In this document: piece after piece, positions 7,884 to 14,988 of the stretch
Numbering within the stretch: the stretch's first letter is position 1
How the letters are laid out: each line of letters begins with the position of its first letter
Source of the DNA: an uncultured Collinsella sp.
Lineage (GTDB): Bacteria > Actinomycetota > Coriobacteriia > Coriobacteriales > Coriobacteriaceae
NCBI GenBank assembly: GCA_905194675.1
Contig: CAJJTG010000038.1
Span: 1-21,506 of the forward strand
Direction: 5' to 3'
DNA length: 21,506 nt
The notes under the pieces: model-generated
What the model saw: the letters and a program-made list of their open reading frames with translations, nothing else
Databases searched by the model: none
What the model was told of the DNA's origin: nothing
Program-made: the position numbers and the translations under genes

Positions 7884-9083
7884 ATGGCCGAGATCGTTCT
7901 CAAACATGTTCAGAAGGTGTATCCCAACAACGAGTCAAAAAAGAAGGGCTTCTTTGGCAAAAAGAAGAAGACCGAGGAGAAGAAGCACAACCTCAAGGTT
8001 ACCGAGGACGGTGTGCTCGCTGTAGAGGACTTCAACCTCACCGTTCACGACCAGGAGTTCATCGTCCTCGTTGGCCCCTCTGGCTGCGGTAAGTCCACGA
8101 CGATGCGCATGGTCGCCGGCCTAGAGGACATCACCTCCGGCGACGTGCTCATCGACGGCAAGCGCGTCAACGACGTGGCGCCCAAGGACCGCGACATCGC
8201 CATGGTGTTCCAGAGCTACGCTCTGTACCCCAATATGACGGTGTACGAGAACATGGCGTTTACGCTTGAGCTCAAGAAGGTCCCCAAGGACGAGATCGAC
8301 CGTAAGGTTCGCTCCGCTGCTGAGATCCTGGGTATTACCGAGTACCTCGACCGTAAGCCCAAGGCGCTCTCTGGCGGCCAGCGCCAGCGCGTCGCCATCG
8401 GCCGCGCCATCGTGCGTGACCCCAAGGTCTTCCTGATGGACGAGCCGCTGTCCAACCTGGATGCCAAGCTTCGTAACCAGATGCGCGCCGAGCTCATTAA
8501 GCTGCGTCACGAGATCAAGGGCACCTTCATCTACGTTACCCACGACCAGACCGAGGCTATGACCCTCGGCGACCGCATCGTGGTCATGAAGGACGGCGTC
8601 GTCCAGCAGATCGCCACGCCGCAGGAGGTCTTCAACCATCCCGCGAACATCTTCGTCGCCGGCTTCATCGGCGTGCCGCAGATGAACTTCTTCGATGCCC
8701 AGCTGGTGCGCTCGGGCAACGGCTTTACTGTCAAGACCGAGGATATGAACGTGGCGCTCGCCCCGGAGACTTGCGCTCAGCTTGCCCTCAACTGGGACGG
8801 CGGCGACGTGAAGGAGATTACGGCCGGCGTGCGCCCCGAGCAGATTCTGCTTGCCGACAAGGACGAGGAGGGTGCGCTCCAGGGCACCGTCGAGGTGACC
8901 GAGCTCATGGGCTCGACCGAGCATGTCCACGTGACTGCTCCCGACGGCCAGTTTGTCCTGATCATTCCCGTCGTCGACCTCGAGGCCAAGGGCGCGCTCA
9001 AGGCGGGCGACCCCATCTGGTTCAAGTTCGAGAAGAACGCGACCCACCTCTTCGATAAGGTCTCTGGCAAGAACCTTATCTAG
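7884..9083 (+). CDS. ABC sugar transporter ATPase (MsmX/UgpC/MalK type) with lysine-rich insert
   Basis: 399-residue nucleotide-binding subunit that powers the importer at the cytoplasmic face. Motifs in order: Walker A GPSGCGKSTT (64-73), Q-loop VFQSYALYP (Gln 110), signature LSGGQRQRVAIGRA (162-175), Walker B VFLMDEPLSNLDAK (182-195), switch His 220 in YVTHDQTEA, then a C-terminal regulatory OB-type region (about 245-399). Between VYPN and the first core strand (about residues 15-43) there is an extra segment dense in lysine (KKKGFFGKKKKTEEKK) that standard MsmX/MalK proteins lack. GAAAGGTAGAGAC precedes the ATG. Having the ATPase inside the operon suggests a dedicated rather than shared energiser, although MsmX-type proteins often serve several importers. 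Confidence 0.94.
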   Translation: MAEIVLKHVQKVYPNNESKKKGFFGKKKKTEEKKHNLKVTEDGVLAVEDFNLTVHDQEFIVLVGPSGCGKSTTMRMVAGLEDITSGDVLIDGKRVNDVAPKDRDIAMVFQSYALYPNMTVYENMAFTLELKKVPKDEIDRKVRSAAEILGITEYLDRKPKALSGGQRQRVAIGRAIVRDPKVFLMDEPLSNLDAKLRNQMRAELIKLRHEIKGTFIYVTHDQTEAMTLGDRIVVMKDGVVQQIATPQEVFNHPANIFVAGFIGVPQMNFFDAQLVRSGNGFTVKTEDMNVALAPETCAQLALNWDGGDVKEITAGVRPEQILLADKDEEGALQGTVEVTELMGSTEHVHVTAPDGQFVLIIPVVDLEAKGALKAGDPIWFKFEKNATHLFDKVSGKNLI

Positions 9084-9151
9084 GCCCGGTGCAACCAGGC
9101 CCTTCCTTTGGGCGACTGCGGCTTTGCCATCCTTTTGCCGCGGTCACATAT

Positions 9152-9197
9152 AAGGCTCCCCTCCCGTCCACTGGGCGAGAGGGGAGCCTTTCTTTGT
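9152..9197 (+). terminator. Rho-independent terminator of the ABC operon
   Basis: A perfect 12-bp stem (AAGGCTCCCCTC at 9152-9163 pairs with 9179-9190) has a 15-base loop and is followed by TCTTTGT. It lies 68 bases after the ATPase stop codon. Confidence 0.88.
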
Positions 9198-9222
9198 GTT
9201 GGGACTGTCTGACCGGTCGTTT

Positions 9223-9279
9223 GTCTCGATCTGTAACGGATAGGGCCGATTTCGGACGTTAGATGTTACAGATCGAGAC
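9223..9279. repeat. 57-bp palindromic repeat, unit A
   Basis: Perfect 15-bp terminal inverted repeats (GTCTCGATCTGTAAC at 9223-9237, complement at 9265-9279) enclose a 27-base centre with a small CCG-ATTT-CGG stem. It is the best preserved of three units of identical length. Confidence 0.88.
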
Positions 9280-9302
9280 GGTTCCGCTGAGCTAACCATT
9301 TC

Positions 9303-9359
9303 ATCTAAATCTGTAACACCAAAGGCGAATTTCACCTGCTAGATGTTACAGATTGAGAT
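9303..9359. repeat. 57-bp palindromic repeat, unit B
   Basis: Same length and layout as unit A. The inner 10 bp of the arms (AATCTGTAAC at 9308-9317 with 9345-9354) pair perfectly and the outer five bases are diverged. The 27-base centre has its own inverted repeat (GGCGAA/TTCACC). It starts 80 bases after unit A. Confidence 0.85.
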
Positions 9360-9383
9360 AAACCCGAGGGGAGGGGCCGGTAT

Positions 9384-9440
9384 GTCTCAATCTGTAACGG
9401 CTGGGACCGTTTTGGTTGAGTAATTGCTACGGATCGAGAT
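9384..9440. repeat. 57-bp palindromic repeat, unit C
   Basis: Third unit. The left arm GTCTCAATCTGTAAC (9384-9398) differs from unit A by one base; the right arm (9426-9440) carries a few changes. The centre contains ACC-GTTTT-GGT pairing at the same position as the centres of A and B. It starts 81 bases after unit B. Confidence 0.85.
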
Positions 9441-9479
9441 TGTTTGGCCGAGTTGGATCACAGGGTAACGTGCGGGCAC

Positions 9480-9511
9480 AAAAAACGGAGCCGTGTTGCC
9501 ACGACTCCGTT
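9480..9511 (-). terminator. Rho-independent terminator of the malQ-malP transcript
   Basis: On the minus strand AACGGAG pairs with CTCCGTT, with an inner CGTG/CACG stem and a TTGC-type loop, and is followed by a run of T. It begins about 29 bases after the phosphorylase stop codon. Confidence 0.88.
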
Positions 9512-9539
9512 CCTCAAGAGAATGGGTAAGGGGAATGGG

Positions 9540-11807
9540 TTAGTCCAGGTGCCAGATCTCGTCGTTGTACTGGGAGATCGTACGGTCGGACGAGAAGGTG
9601 CCGGCGTTGGCGATATTGATGAGCGCCTTGCGCATCCAGGCGTCCTGGTCCTCGTAGTCGGCCAGCACGCGCTCCTTGGTCTGGATGTACTCCTCAATGT
9701 CGAGCAAGGCCATAAACCAGTCCTTGCCCTTAATGTCGTCGTGCAGGCGCTGCAGGCGCTCGGCGTTGCCGGTTGCCATAAAGGCCGGGTTGGTGATGAA
9801 GTCCACCAGCAGTTTAATGCCGGGCTTGCGGTAGAGCGCACCGGCGTTGTAGGTGCCGTCGGCGTAGAGCTGCTCGACCTGTTTGGACGAGGCACCAAAG
9901 GTATAGATGTTCTCGTCGCCCACGAGCTCGGCAATCTCCACGTTGGCACCGTCGAGCGTGCACAGGGTTAGGGCGCCGTTGAGCATGAACTTCATGTTGG
10001 AGGTGCCGCTCGCCTCCTTGGAGGCCAGGCTGATCTGCTCGGAGATGTCAGCGGCGGGGATCACGCGCTCGGCGGCGGTGACGTTGTAGTTCTCGATCAT
10101 GACAACCTGCAGGTAGGGAGCCACGTCGGGGTCGTTTGCAATCCACTGCGACAGCGTCAGGATCAGATGGATGATGTCCTGCGCGATAGTGTAGGCAGGC
10201 GCCGCCTTGCCGCCAAAGATGATGGTGACAGGGTGCTTAGGCCTGTTGCCGTTCTTGATATCGAAGTACTTCCAGATGATGTAGAGCGCGAGCATCTGCT
10301 GACGCTTGTACTCGTGGATGCGCTTGACCTGGACGTCGATGATGGCGTTGGAGGGAATGGTCACGCCCTGCTCGAGCGCCATGAACTGGCGCATGATGGC
10401 CTTGGCCTCGACCTTGGTGGCGGCCAGGCGCTCAAGAACGTCCTTGTCGTCGGCGAACTTGGCGAGTTTGCTCAGATCGCCGGTGCTGCGCCAGTCGGTG
10501 CCGATTACATCGTCGAGCAGGCTGGCGAGCGCGGGGTTGGCTCCATGGATCCAGCGGCGGAAGGTGATGCCGTTGGTCTTGTTGGAGAACTTCTCGGGAT
10601 AGATCTCGTAGAACGGATGAAGCTCGGTGTCCTCCAGGATCTTGGTGTGGAGGGCGGCTACGCCATTGATGGAGAAGCCAAAGTGGATGTCCATGTGGGC
10701 CATGTGGACGGTGTCGTATTCGTCGATGACGGCGACGCGCGGGTCATCGTGCTCGGCCTTCGCGATCTCATCGAGCTTGACGATAATGTCGGCGATGGCA
10801 GGGGAGACCTTCTGCAGGCTGACGAGCGGCCACTTCTCGAGCGCCTCGGCAAGAATCGTGTGGTTAGTGTAGGCGACCATGGAGCGTACGATGGTCACGG
10901 CCTCGTCAAACTCGATGCCATGCTCGGTGGTGAGCAAGCGAATGAGCTCGGGGATGACCATGGTGGGGTGCGTGTCGTTAATTTGGACCACGGCGTAGTC
11001 GGCCAGATCGTGTAGGTTGCTGCCGCGCTCGATGGCCTCGTCGATCAGGAGCTGGGCGGCGTTGCTCACCATGAAGTATTCCTGGTAGATGCGAAGCAGG
11101 CGGCCCTGCTCGTCGGAATCGTCGGGGTAGAGGAACAAGGTGAGGTTCTTGGCGATCTCGGTCTTGTCGAAGTCGATGGAGCTGCCGGGGACCAGGCCGT
11201 CGTCGACGCTCGCCAGGTCGAACAGGCGCAGACGGTTCTTGGTGGGCTGGTCGTAACCGGGCACATCGATGTTGACGAGCTTGGAGGTAACGGCAAAATC
11301 GCCGAACTCGACGGTGTAGGAGCGGTCATCGTCGACTAGGATGTCCTGCTCACCGAGCCACTCGTCGGGGACGGCCTTCTGCTGGTTGTCGACAAAGCGC
11401 TGACGGAACAGACCGTAGTGATAGTTGAGGCCCACGCCATCGCCGGTCAAGCCCAGCGTGGCGATGGAATCCAGGAAGCACGCGGCCAGGCGGCCCAGGC
11501 CGCCGTTGCCGAGCGACGGCTCGACCTCGAATTCTTCGATCTTGTTGAGGTCGTGGCCTGCGGCGGTGAGCTGGTCCTTAACCTCGTCGTAGATGCCGAG
11601 GTCGATCATGTTGTTGATGAGCAGTTTGCCGATCAAAAATTCGGCGGAAATGTAATAGAGCTTTTTCTTGCCGTTGTTGAGCGGGCAGGCGGCGGAGCGC
11701 TCCTGCACGAGTTTGACCAGCAGCTTGTAAATGCGACGGTCGTCGAGCTGCTCGAGCGAGGTGCCAAAAGACTGCTCGGTGAGTTCCATGAGGTTAATTT
11801 GGGGCAT
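9540..11807 (-). CDS. malP: Maltodextrin/glycogen phosphorylase
   Basis: 755-residue GT35 enzyme using pyridoxal phosphate; releases glucose-1-phosphate from the non-reducing end of alpha-1,4-glucans. Visible motifs: EPSLGNGGLGRLAACFLDS (about 96-114), INDTHPT, KRIHEYKRQQ near 495-504, and the cofactor site KEASGTSNMKFMLNGALT with the Schiff-base Lys at about 606. It is 40-80 residues shorter than E. coli MalP or muscle phosphorylase; much of the difference is in the segment after the first Gly-rich motif (about 120-200). The start at 11807 was chosen for AGGAG six bases upstream; an ATG nine codons earlier lacks a site. It follows malQ by 128 bases on the same strand, with a hairpin between them and a terminator after it, so the two form an operon that degrades maltodextrin. 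Whether glycogen is also a substrate cannot be read here. Confidence 0.93.
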   Translation of the reverse strand: MPQINLMELTEQSFGTSLEQLDDRRIYKLLVKLVQERSAACPLNNGKKKLYYISAEFLIGKLLINNMIDLGIYDEVKDQLTAAGHDLNKIEEFEVEPSLGNGGLGRLAACFLDSIATLGLTGDGVGLNYHYGLFRQRFVDNQQKAVPDEWLGEQDILVDDDRSYTVEFGDFAVTSKLVNIDVPGYDQPTKNRLRLFDLASVDDGLVPGSSIDFDKTEIAKNLTLFLYPDDSDEQGRLLRIYQEYFMVSNAAQLLIDEAIERGSNLHDLADYAVVQINDTHPTMVIPELIRLLTTEHGIEFDEAVTIVRSMVAYTNHTILAEALEKWPLVSLQKVSPAIADIIVKLDEIAKAEHDDPRVAVIDEYDTVHMAHMDIHFGFSINGVAALHTKILEDTELHPFYEIYPEKFSNKTNGITFRRWIHGANPALASLLDDVIGTDWRSTGDLSKLAKFADDKDVLERLAATKVEAKAIMRQFMALEQGVTIPSNAIIDVQVKRIHEYKRQQMLALYIIWKYFDIKNGNRPKHPVTIIFGGKAAPAYTIAQDIIHLILTLSQWIANDPDVAPYLQVVMIENYNVTAAERVIPAADISEQISLASKEASGTSNMKFMLNGALTLCTLDGANVEIAELVGDENIYTFGASSKQVEQLYADGTYNAGALYRKPGIKLLVDFITNPAFMATGNAERLQRLHDDIKGKDWFMALLDIEEYIQTKERVLADYEDQDAWMRKALINIANAGTFSSDRTISQYNDEIWHLD

Positions 11808-11853
11808 GTTTTCTCCTGTGATGGGTTGTTTCATGTCTGCAATTCATAAGAAG

Positions 11854-11887
11854 CCCGCGCGAGGGGATTGGGGTGGCCTCGCGCGGG
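11854..11887 (-). other. Hairpin between malQ and malP
   Basis: A perfect 11-bp GC stem (CCCGCGCGAGG at 11854-11864 pairs with 11877-11887) has a 12-base loop. On the minus strand it is followed by CTTCTTATG rather than a T run, so it is more likely a processing or stabilising element, or a weak attenuator, than a full terminator. Confidence 0.7.
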
Positions 11888-11935
11888 AAAAGCAAGCGCG
11901 TCCGCACGGTGGGGAGGGGTCGGGCGCGGTAGCTC

Positions 11936-13441
11936 CTATTGAGGAAGCTCGATTTCGGCTTCCGACGGGATGCGGAAGTAGGTCTCGGTCCAGTCGGTGA
12001 GTTTGTGCTCGAGCTCGCGGGTGATGGCGCCGTCGAGCATGCGCCAGGTCCAGTTGCCGCCCAGCGTGGCAGGGGTGTTGATGCGCGCCTCGTTGCCCAA
12101 GTTGAGCAGGTCCTGCATGGTGTAGATGCACGTGTCGCTCACGCTGGCGGCGATGGTGCGATTGAGTGCATCTGCCATGGGTTCGCCGGCCTGCTGATGG
12201 GTGTACAGGGCTGCCTGCTCGCGCTGACGCGGGGTGGCCGTTCCCTCAAACCAACCGCGCGCCGTCTCGTTATCGTGGGTGCCCACATAGGCGACGGTGT
12301 TGGCGATGTAGTTATGCGGCAGGTAGTACGAGTTGGTGCCCTCAAAGGCGAACTGCAGGATCTTCATGCCGGGGAAGCCCGAGTTGTCGCGCATGTCGAT
12401 GACGCCGGGGGTGAGGAAGCCCAGGTCCTCGGCGATGATGGGCAGCGTGCCGAGCTTTTCCTCGAGCGTCTTGAAGAACTTGAGGCCGGGACCCTGCGTC
12501 CACGAACCGTAGGACGAATCGGGTGAGGAGAACGGCACCTCCCAATAGGCCTCGAAGCCGCGGAAGTGATCCAGGCGGATGACGTCGTACATGTCGAGGG
12601 CGGCGCGAATGCGGCCCTCCCACCAGGAGAAGCCGTCGGACTCCATGGCGTCCCAGTCGTAGATGGGGTTGCCCCAGTACTGGCCGGTGGCCGAGAACTG
12701 GTCGGGCGGCGTGCCAGCGACGCTCACGGGATTGCCGGCGGTGTCGATCTTAAAGAGCTCGGGTGTCGCCCACATCTCGACGGAGTCACGCGAGACATAG
12801 ATGGGCAGGTCGCCGATGATGAGAATGTCGCGCTCGTTGGCATAGGCCTTGAGGCGGCTCCACTGGCGATCGAAGAAGTACTGCGTCATCTGGTGGTAGA
12901 GCATACGCGCCGGATGGTCGGCGCAGACCTTGGCGGAAGCCTCGCCGCGGGTGCGGAGCTCCGCGGGCCACTCCCAAAACGCCTTGAGACCGCACTCCTC
13001 TTTGACGGTCATGAACTCACAGTAGGGGATGAGCCAGTCCTCGTTGGCCTGGATAAAGTCATCGAAATCGGCCGGCTTGTCGGCAGCAAAGCGCTCGGCG
13101 GCGCGGTCGAGAATCTGACGGCGGCCGCCAAAGATAGCACCGTAGTCGACATTGCTGGGGTCGGATCCCAGATACACGCCATCGATATCGCGCTGCTCCA
13201 GATACCCTGCCTCGATAAGCTCGGCAAAGTCGATAAAGTTGGGGTTGCCTGCGCGGGCCGAGAACGACTGATAGGGCGAATCGCCATAGCTGGTCGTCGT
13301 AAGGGGCAGAATCTGCCAGTAATGTTGTTTGCACGAGGCGAGAAAATCGACGAAGTCGTAGGCATTCCAGCCAAAGCCGCCGATTCCGTATGGTCCGGGC
13401 AGAGATGAGACGGGCATGAGGACGCCGCTTGCACGCTCCAT
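11936..13441 (-). CDS. malQ: 4-alpha-glucanotransferase (amylomaltase)
   Basis: 501-residue GH77 enzyme that transfers glucan segments between maltodextrins and frees glucose, turning maltose and short dextrins into chains long enough for the phosphorylase. Catalytic regions: nucleophile Asp in VIRLDHFRGFEAYWEVP (about Asp 291), acid/base Glu in IIAEDLGFLTP (about 338) and transition-state Asp in YVGTHDNET (about 390). The N-terminus MERASGVLMPVSSLPGPYGIG matches the compact, single-domain amylomaltases of about 500 residues rather than the long E. coli type. The ATG at 13441 is preferred on family grounds with GGTGA eight bases upstream; a GTG five codons earlier with AAGG is a real alternative. 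First gene of a probable malQ-malP operon, with a GTTTAAAC operator in its promoter. Confidence 0.94.
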   Translation of the reverse strand: MERASGVLMPVSSLPGPYGIGGFGWNAYDFVDFLASCKQHYWQILPLTTTSYGDSPYQSFSARAGNPNFIDFAELIEAGYLEQRDIDGVYLGSDPSNVDYGAIFGGRRQILDRAAERFAADKPADFDDFIQANEDWLIPYCEFMTVKEECGLKAFWEWPAELRTRGEASAKVCADHPARMLYHQMTQYFFDRQWSRLKAYANERDILIIGDLPIYVSRDSVEMWATPELFKIDTAGNPVSVAGTPPDQFSATGQYWGNPIYDWDAMESDGFSWWEGRIRAALDMYDVIRLDHFRGFEAYWEVPFSSPDSSYGSWTQGPGLKFFKTLEEKLGTLPIIAEDLGFLTPGVIDMRDNSGFPGMKILQFAFEGTNSYYLPHNYIANTVAYVGTHDNETARGWFEGTATPRQREQAALYTHQQAGEPMADALNRTIAASVSDTCIYTMQDLLNLGNEARINTPATLGGNWTWRMLDGAITRELEHKLTDWTETYFRIPSEAEIELPQ

Positions 13442-13526
13442 GAATGCGCTCACCAACCTTCTTGTTGTGGGGTCGGCCTGCCGATGGGTATGCAGTCCGC
13501 CTCCGATGTTCTGATTCGATACGCCT

Positions 13527-13556
13527 ATTGTAAAACATGTTGTTTAAACATGTACA
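13527..13556 (-). promoter_or_regulatory. malQ promoter with embedded GntR-type operator
   Basis: Minus-strand TACAAT (13527-13532) is a good -10 box; TGTACA (13551-13556) is a fair -35 with an 18-bp spacer. The palindrome TGTTTAAACA (13541-13550) fills the spacer, so a bound protein would block polymerase. The core equals that of the sites beside the GntR gene. Confidence 0.5.
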
Positions 13557-13605
13557 GGCAAGATAAAAAAGTTGGTCGATTTTCGGCGAATGGCTACATG
13601 CCATG

Positions 13606-13639
13606 AAAAAGCCCCGACCTCACAACGTGAGATCGGGGC
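13606..13639 (-). terminator. Rho-independent terminator of galE
   Basis: GCCCCGA/TCGGGGC plus CTCAC/GTGAG arms with one mismatch (13611-13623 with 13627-13639) and a 3-base loop; on the minus strand it is followed by TTTTT. It lies just after the galE stop and upstream of the malQ promoter, which separates the two units. Confidence 0.92.
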
Positions 13640-13661
13640 AAGAACGGTATGTAGGTTTTTT

Positions 13662-14723
13662 CTACTCGGCGTCGGCAAAGCCGTTGGGGTTGTGGCTCTG
13701 CCAGTTCCAGCTATCGCGGCACATGTCCGCGATGTCGTACTGGGCCTTCCAGCCCATCATGCGCTCGGCCTTGGAGGCATCGCACCAGTTGGCAGCGATG
13801 TCGCCGGCGCGGCGCTCGCGGATCACGTAGGGCAGCTCCTTGCCACAAGCCTTGGAGAAGGCGGCGACGACCTCGAGTACCGAGGTGCCGGTGCCGGTGC
13901 CCAGGTTGAAGATCTCGACGCCGGTCTTGCCGTTCATCCAGTTAAGGGCGGCAACGTGACCAGAGGCCAGATCGCACACGTGGATGTAGTCGCGCACGCC
14001 GGTGCCGTCGGGGGTGGGGTAGTCGTTGCCAAAGACCTGGACGGCCTCGAGCTTGCCCACGGCGACCTGGGCGACATAGGGCACCAGGTTGTTGGGGATG
14101 CCCTTGGGGTCCTCGCCGATCAGGCCCGACGGATGAGCGCCGATGGGGTTGAAGTAACGGAGCAGCACGACGTCCCACTCGGGGTCGGCGGTGTGGACGT
14201 CCATAAGGATCTGCTCGATCATCCACTTGGTCCAACCATAGGGGTTGGTCGCGGGCTTCTTAGGATCCTCCTCGGTGACGGGCGGGTTGTCCGGGTCGCC
14301 GTAGACGGTCGAGGAGCTCGAGAAGATGATGGACTTGCAGCCATGGTTGCGCATGACGTCGATGAGCACCAGGGTGTTCTCGATGTTGTTGTGGTAGTAC
14401 TCGACGGGCTTGCTCACCGACTCGCCGACGGCCTTAAAGCCGGCAAAGTGGATGACGCGGTCGATCTGATGGGTATCGAAGATCTTGTTCATCGCATCGC
14501 GGTCGAGCACGTTGGCCTCGTAGAAGGTGAGGTTCTTGGCGGCCTCGTCGCCCACGATGGTCTTGACGCGGTCGACGGCGACGGCGCTGGAGTTGGAGAG
14601 ATCATCGACGATGACGACCTGGTAGCCACCCTCGAGCAGCTGAACGACGGTGTGCGAGCCGATAAAGCCGGCGCCACCGGTAACGAGGACGCAGGTGTCT
14701 TTGGGGTCGAGTGCTTTGGACAT
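13662..14723 (-). CDS. galE: UDP-glucose 4-epimerase
   Basis: 353-residue extended short-chain dehydrogenase that interconverts UDP-glucose and UDP-galactose through an NAD-bound keto intermediate. The Rossmann NAD motif is VTGGAGFIGSH (14-24), the catalytic Ser/Thr lies in FSSSSTVYGDP (134-144), and the YxxxK pair is Tyr 162 and Lys 166 in NPYGWTKW. Length is typical (about 330-350). The start at 14723 is set by AGGAG six bases upstream and the usual N-terminus; the reading frame is open for 41 more codons but without a ribosome site. Serves galactose use (Leloir pathway) and supplies UDP-galactose for surface glycans. It has its own terminator and a candidate -10 TATACT about 38 bases upstream, so it is probably monocistronic. 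Broader specificity for UDP-GlcNAc cannot be excluded. Confidence 0.94.
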   Translation of the reverse strand: MSKALDPKDTCVLVTGGAGFIGSHTVVQLLEGGYQVVIVDDLSNSSAVAVDRVKTIVGDEAAKNLTFYEANVLDRDAMNKIFDTHQIDRVIHFAGFKAVGESVSKPVEYYHNNIENTLVLIDVMRNHGCKSIIFSSSSTVYGDPDNPPVTEEDPKKPATNPYGWTKWMIEQILMDVHTADPEWDVVLLRYFNPIGAHPSGLIGEDPKGIPNNLVPYVAQVAVGKLEAVQVFGNDYPTPDGTGVRDYIHVCDLASGHVAALNWMNGKTGVEIFNLGTGTGTSVLEVVAAFSKACGKELPYVIRERRAGDIAANWCDASKAERMMGWKAQYDIADMCRDSWNWQSHNPNGFADAE

Positions 14724-14760
14724 GTAGTCTCCTATCGAATCAGGAACACTTCTAGAGGGG

Positions 14761-14766
14761 AGTATA
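14761..14766 (-). promoter_or_regulatory. Candidate -10 box of galE
   Basis: Minus-strand TATACT matches the -10 consensus at five of six bases and lies 38 bases upstream of the galE start codon. No convincing -35 was found at standard spacing. Confidence 0.35.
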
Positions 14767-14961
14767 GCGCAGGCGGGGACGCCCAAATCGTGCGCTGAGG
14801 AAAAGCAGAGGATTATGTTAACGTACTCATAGAAGAGCTTGCTCAATTGTTACCTCAAATTTAACAATTGCTTACGAGCCGCCGACCTTGCAGTTTCCTG
14901 CCGTTCGTGGAAATCGTTGGGACGCGTCATATGTACGCTAATATGTATGAGTTGAGCGACA

Positions 14962-14967
14962 TATAAA
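14962..14967 (+). promoter_or_regulatory. Candidate -10 box of the peptidoglycan hydrolase gene
   Basis: TATAAA lies 22 bases before the start codon in an AT-rich stretch. The sequence around it holds inverted ATATGTAC (14930-14937) and GTACATAT (14983-14990), which may be chance in AT-rich DNA. Confidence 0.3.
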
Positions 14968-14988
14968 TAAGCATGTAACGGAGTACAT

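Larger units (their letters stand above)
9084..9539. other. Intergenic region between convergent ATPase and phosphorylase genes
   Basis: 456 bases with no supported gene. In order it holds a terminator for the ABC operon (9152-9197), three 57-bp palindromic repeat units (9223-9279, 9303-9359, 9384-9440), and a terminator for the malQ-malP transcript (9480-9511). The repeats lie between the two terminators, so they are probably outside both mRNAs. Confidence 0.8.

Noticed and set aside
8121..9047. 308-codon open frame antisense to the ATPase gene
   Set aside because: Same cause: high-GC third positions leave the opposite strand free of stops. The sense frame carries all the ABC motifs.
9223..9440. 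CRISPR array
   Set aside because: Only three units, each itself a 57-bp palindrome with 23-24-base gaps and diverged arms. Repeat and spacer sizes do not fit and no cas genes are near.
14724..14846. 41-residue N-terminal extension of GalE
   Set aside because: The ATG at 14723 has AGGAG at ideal spacing and gives the usual epimerase N-terminus; the extension runs through the promoter region.
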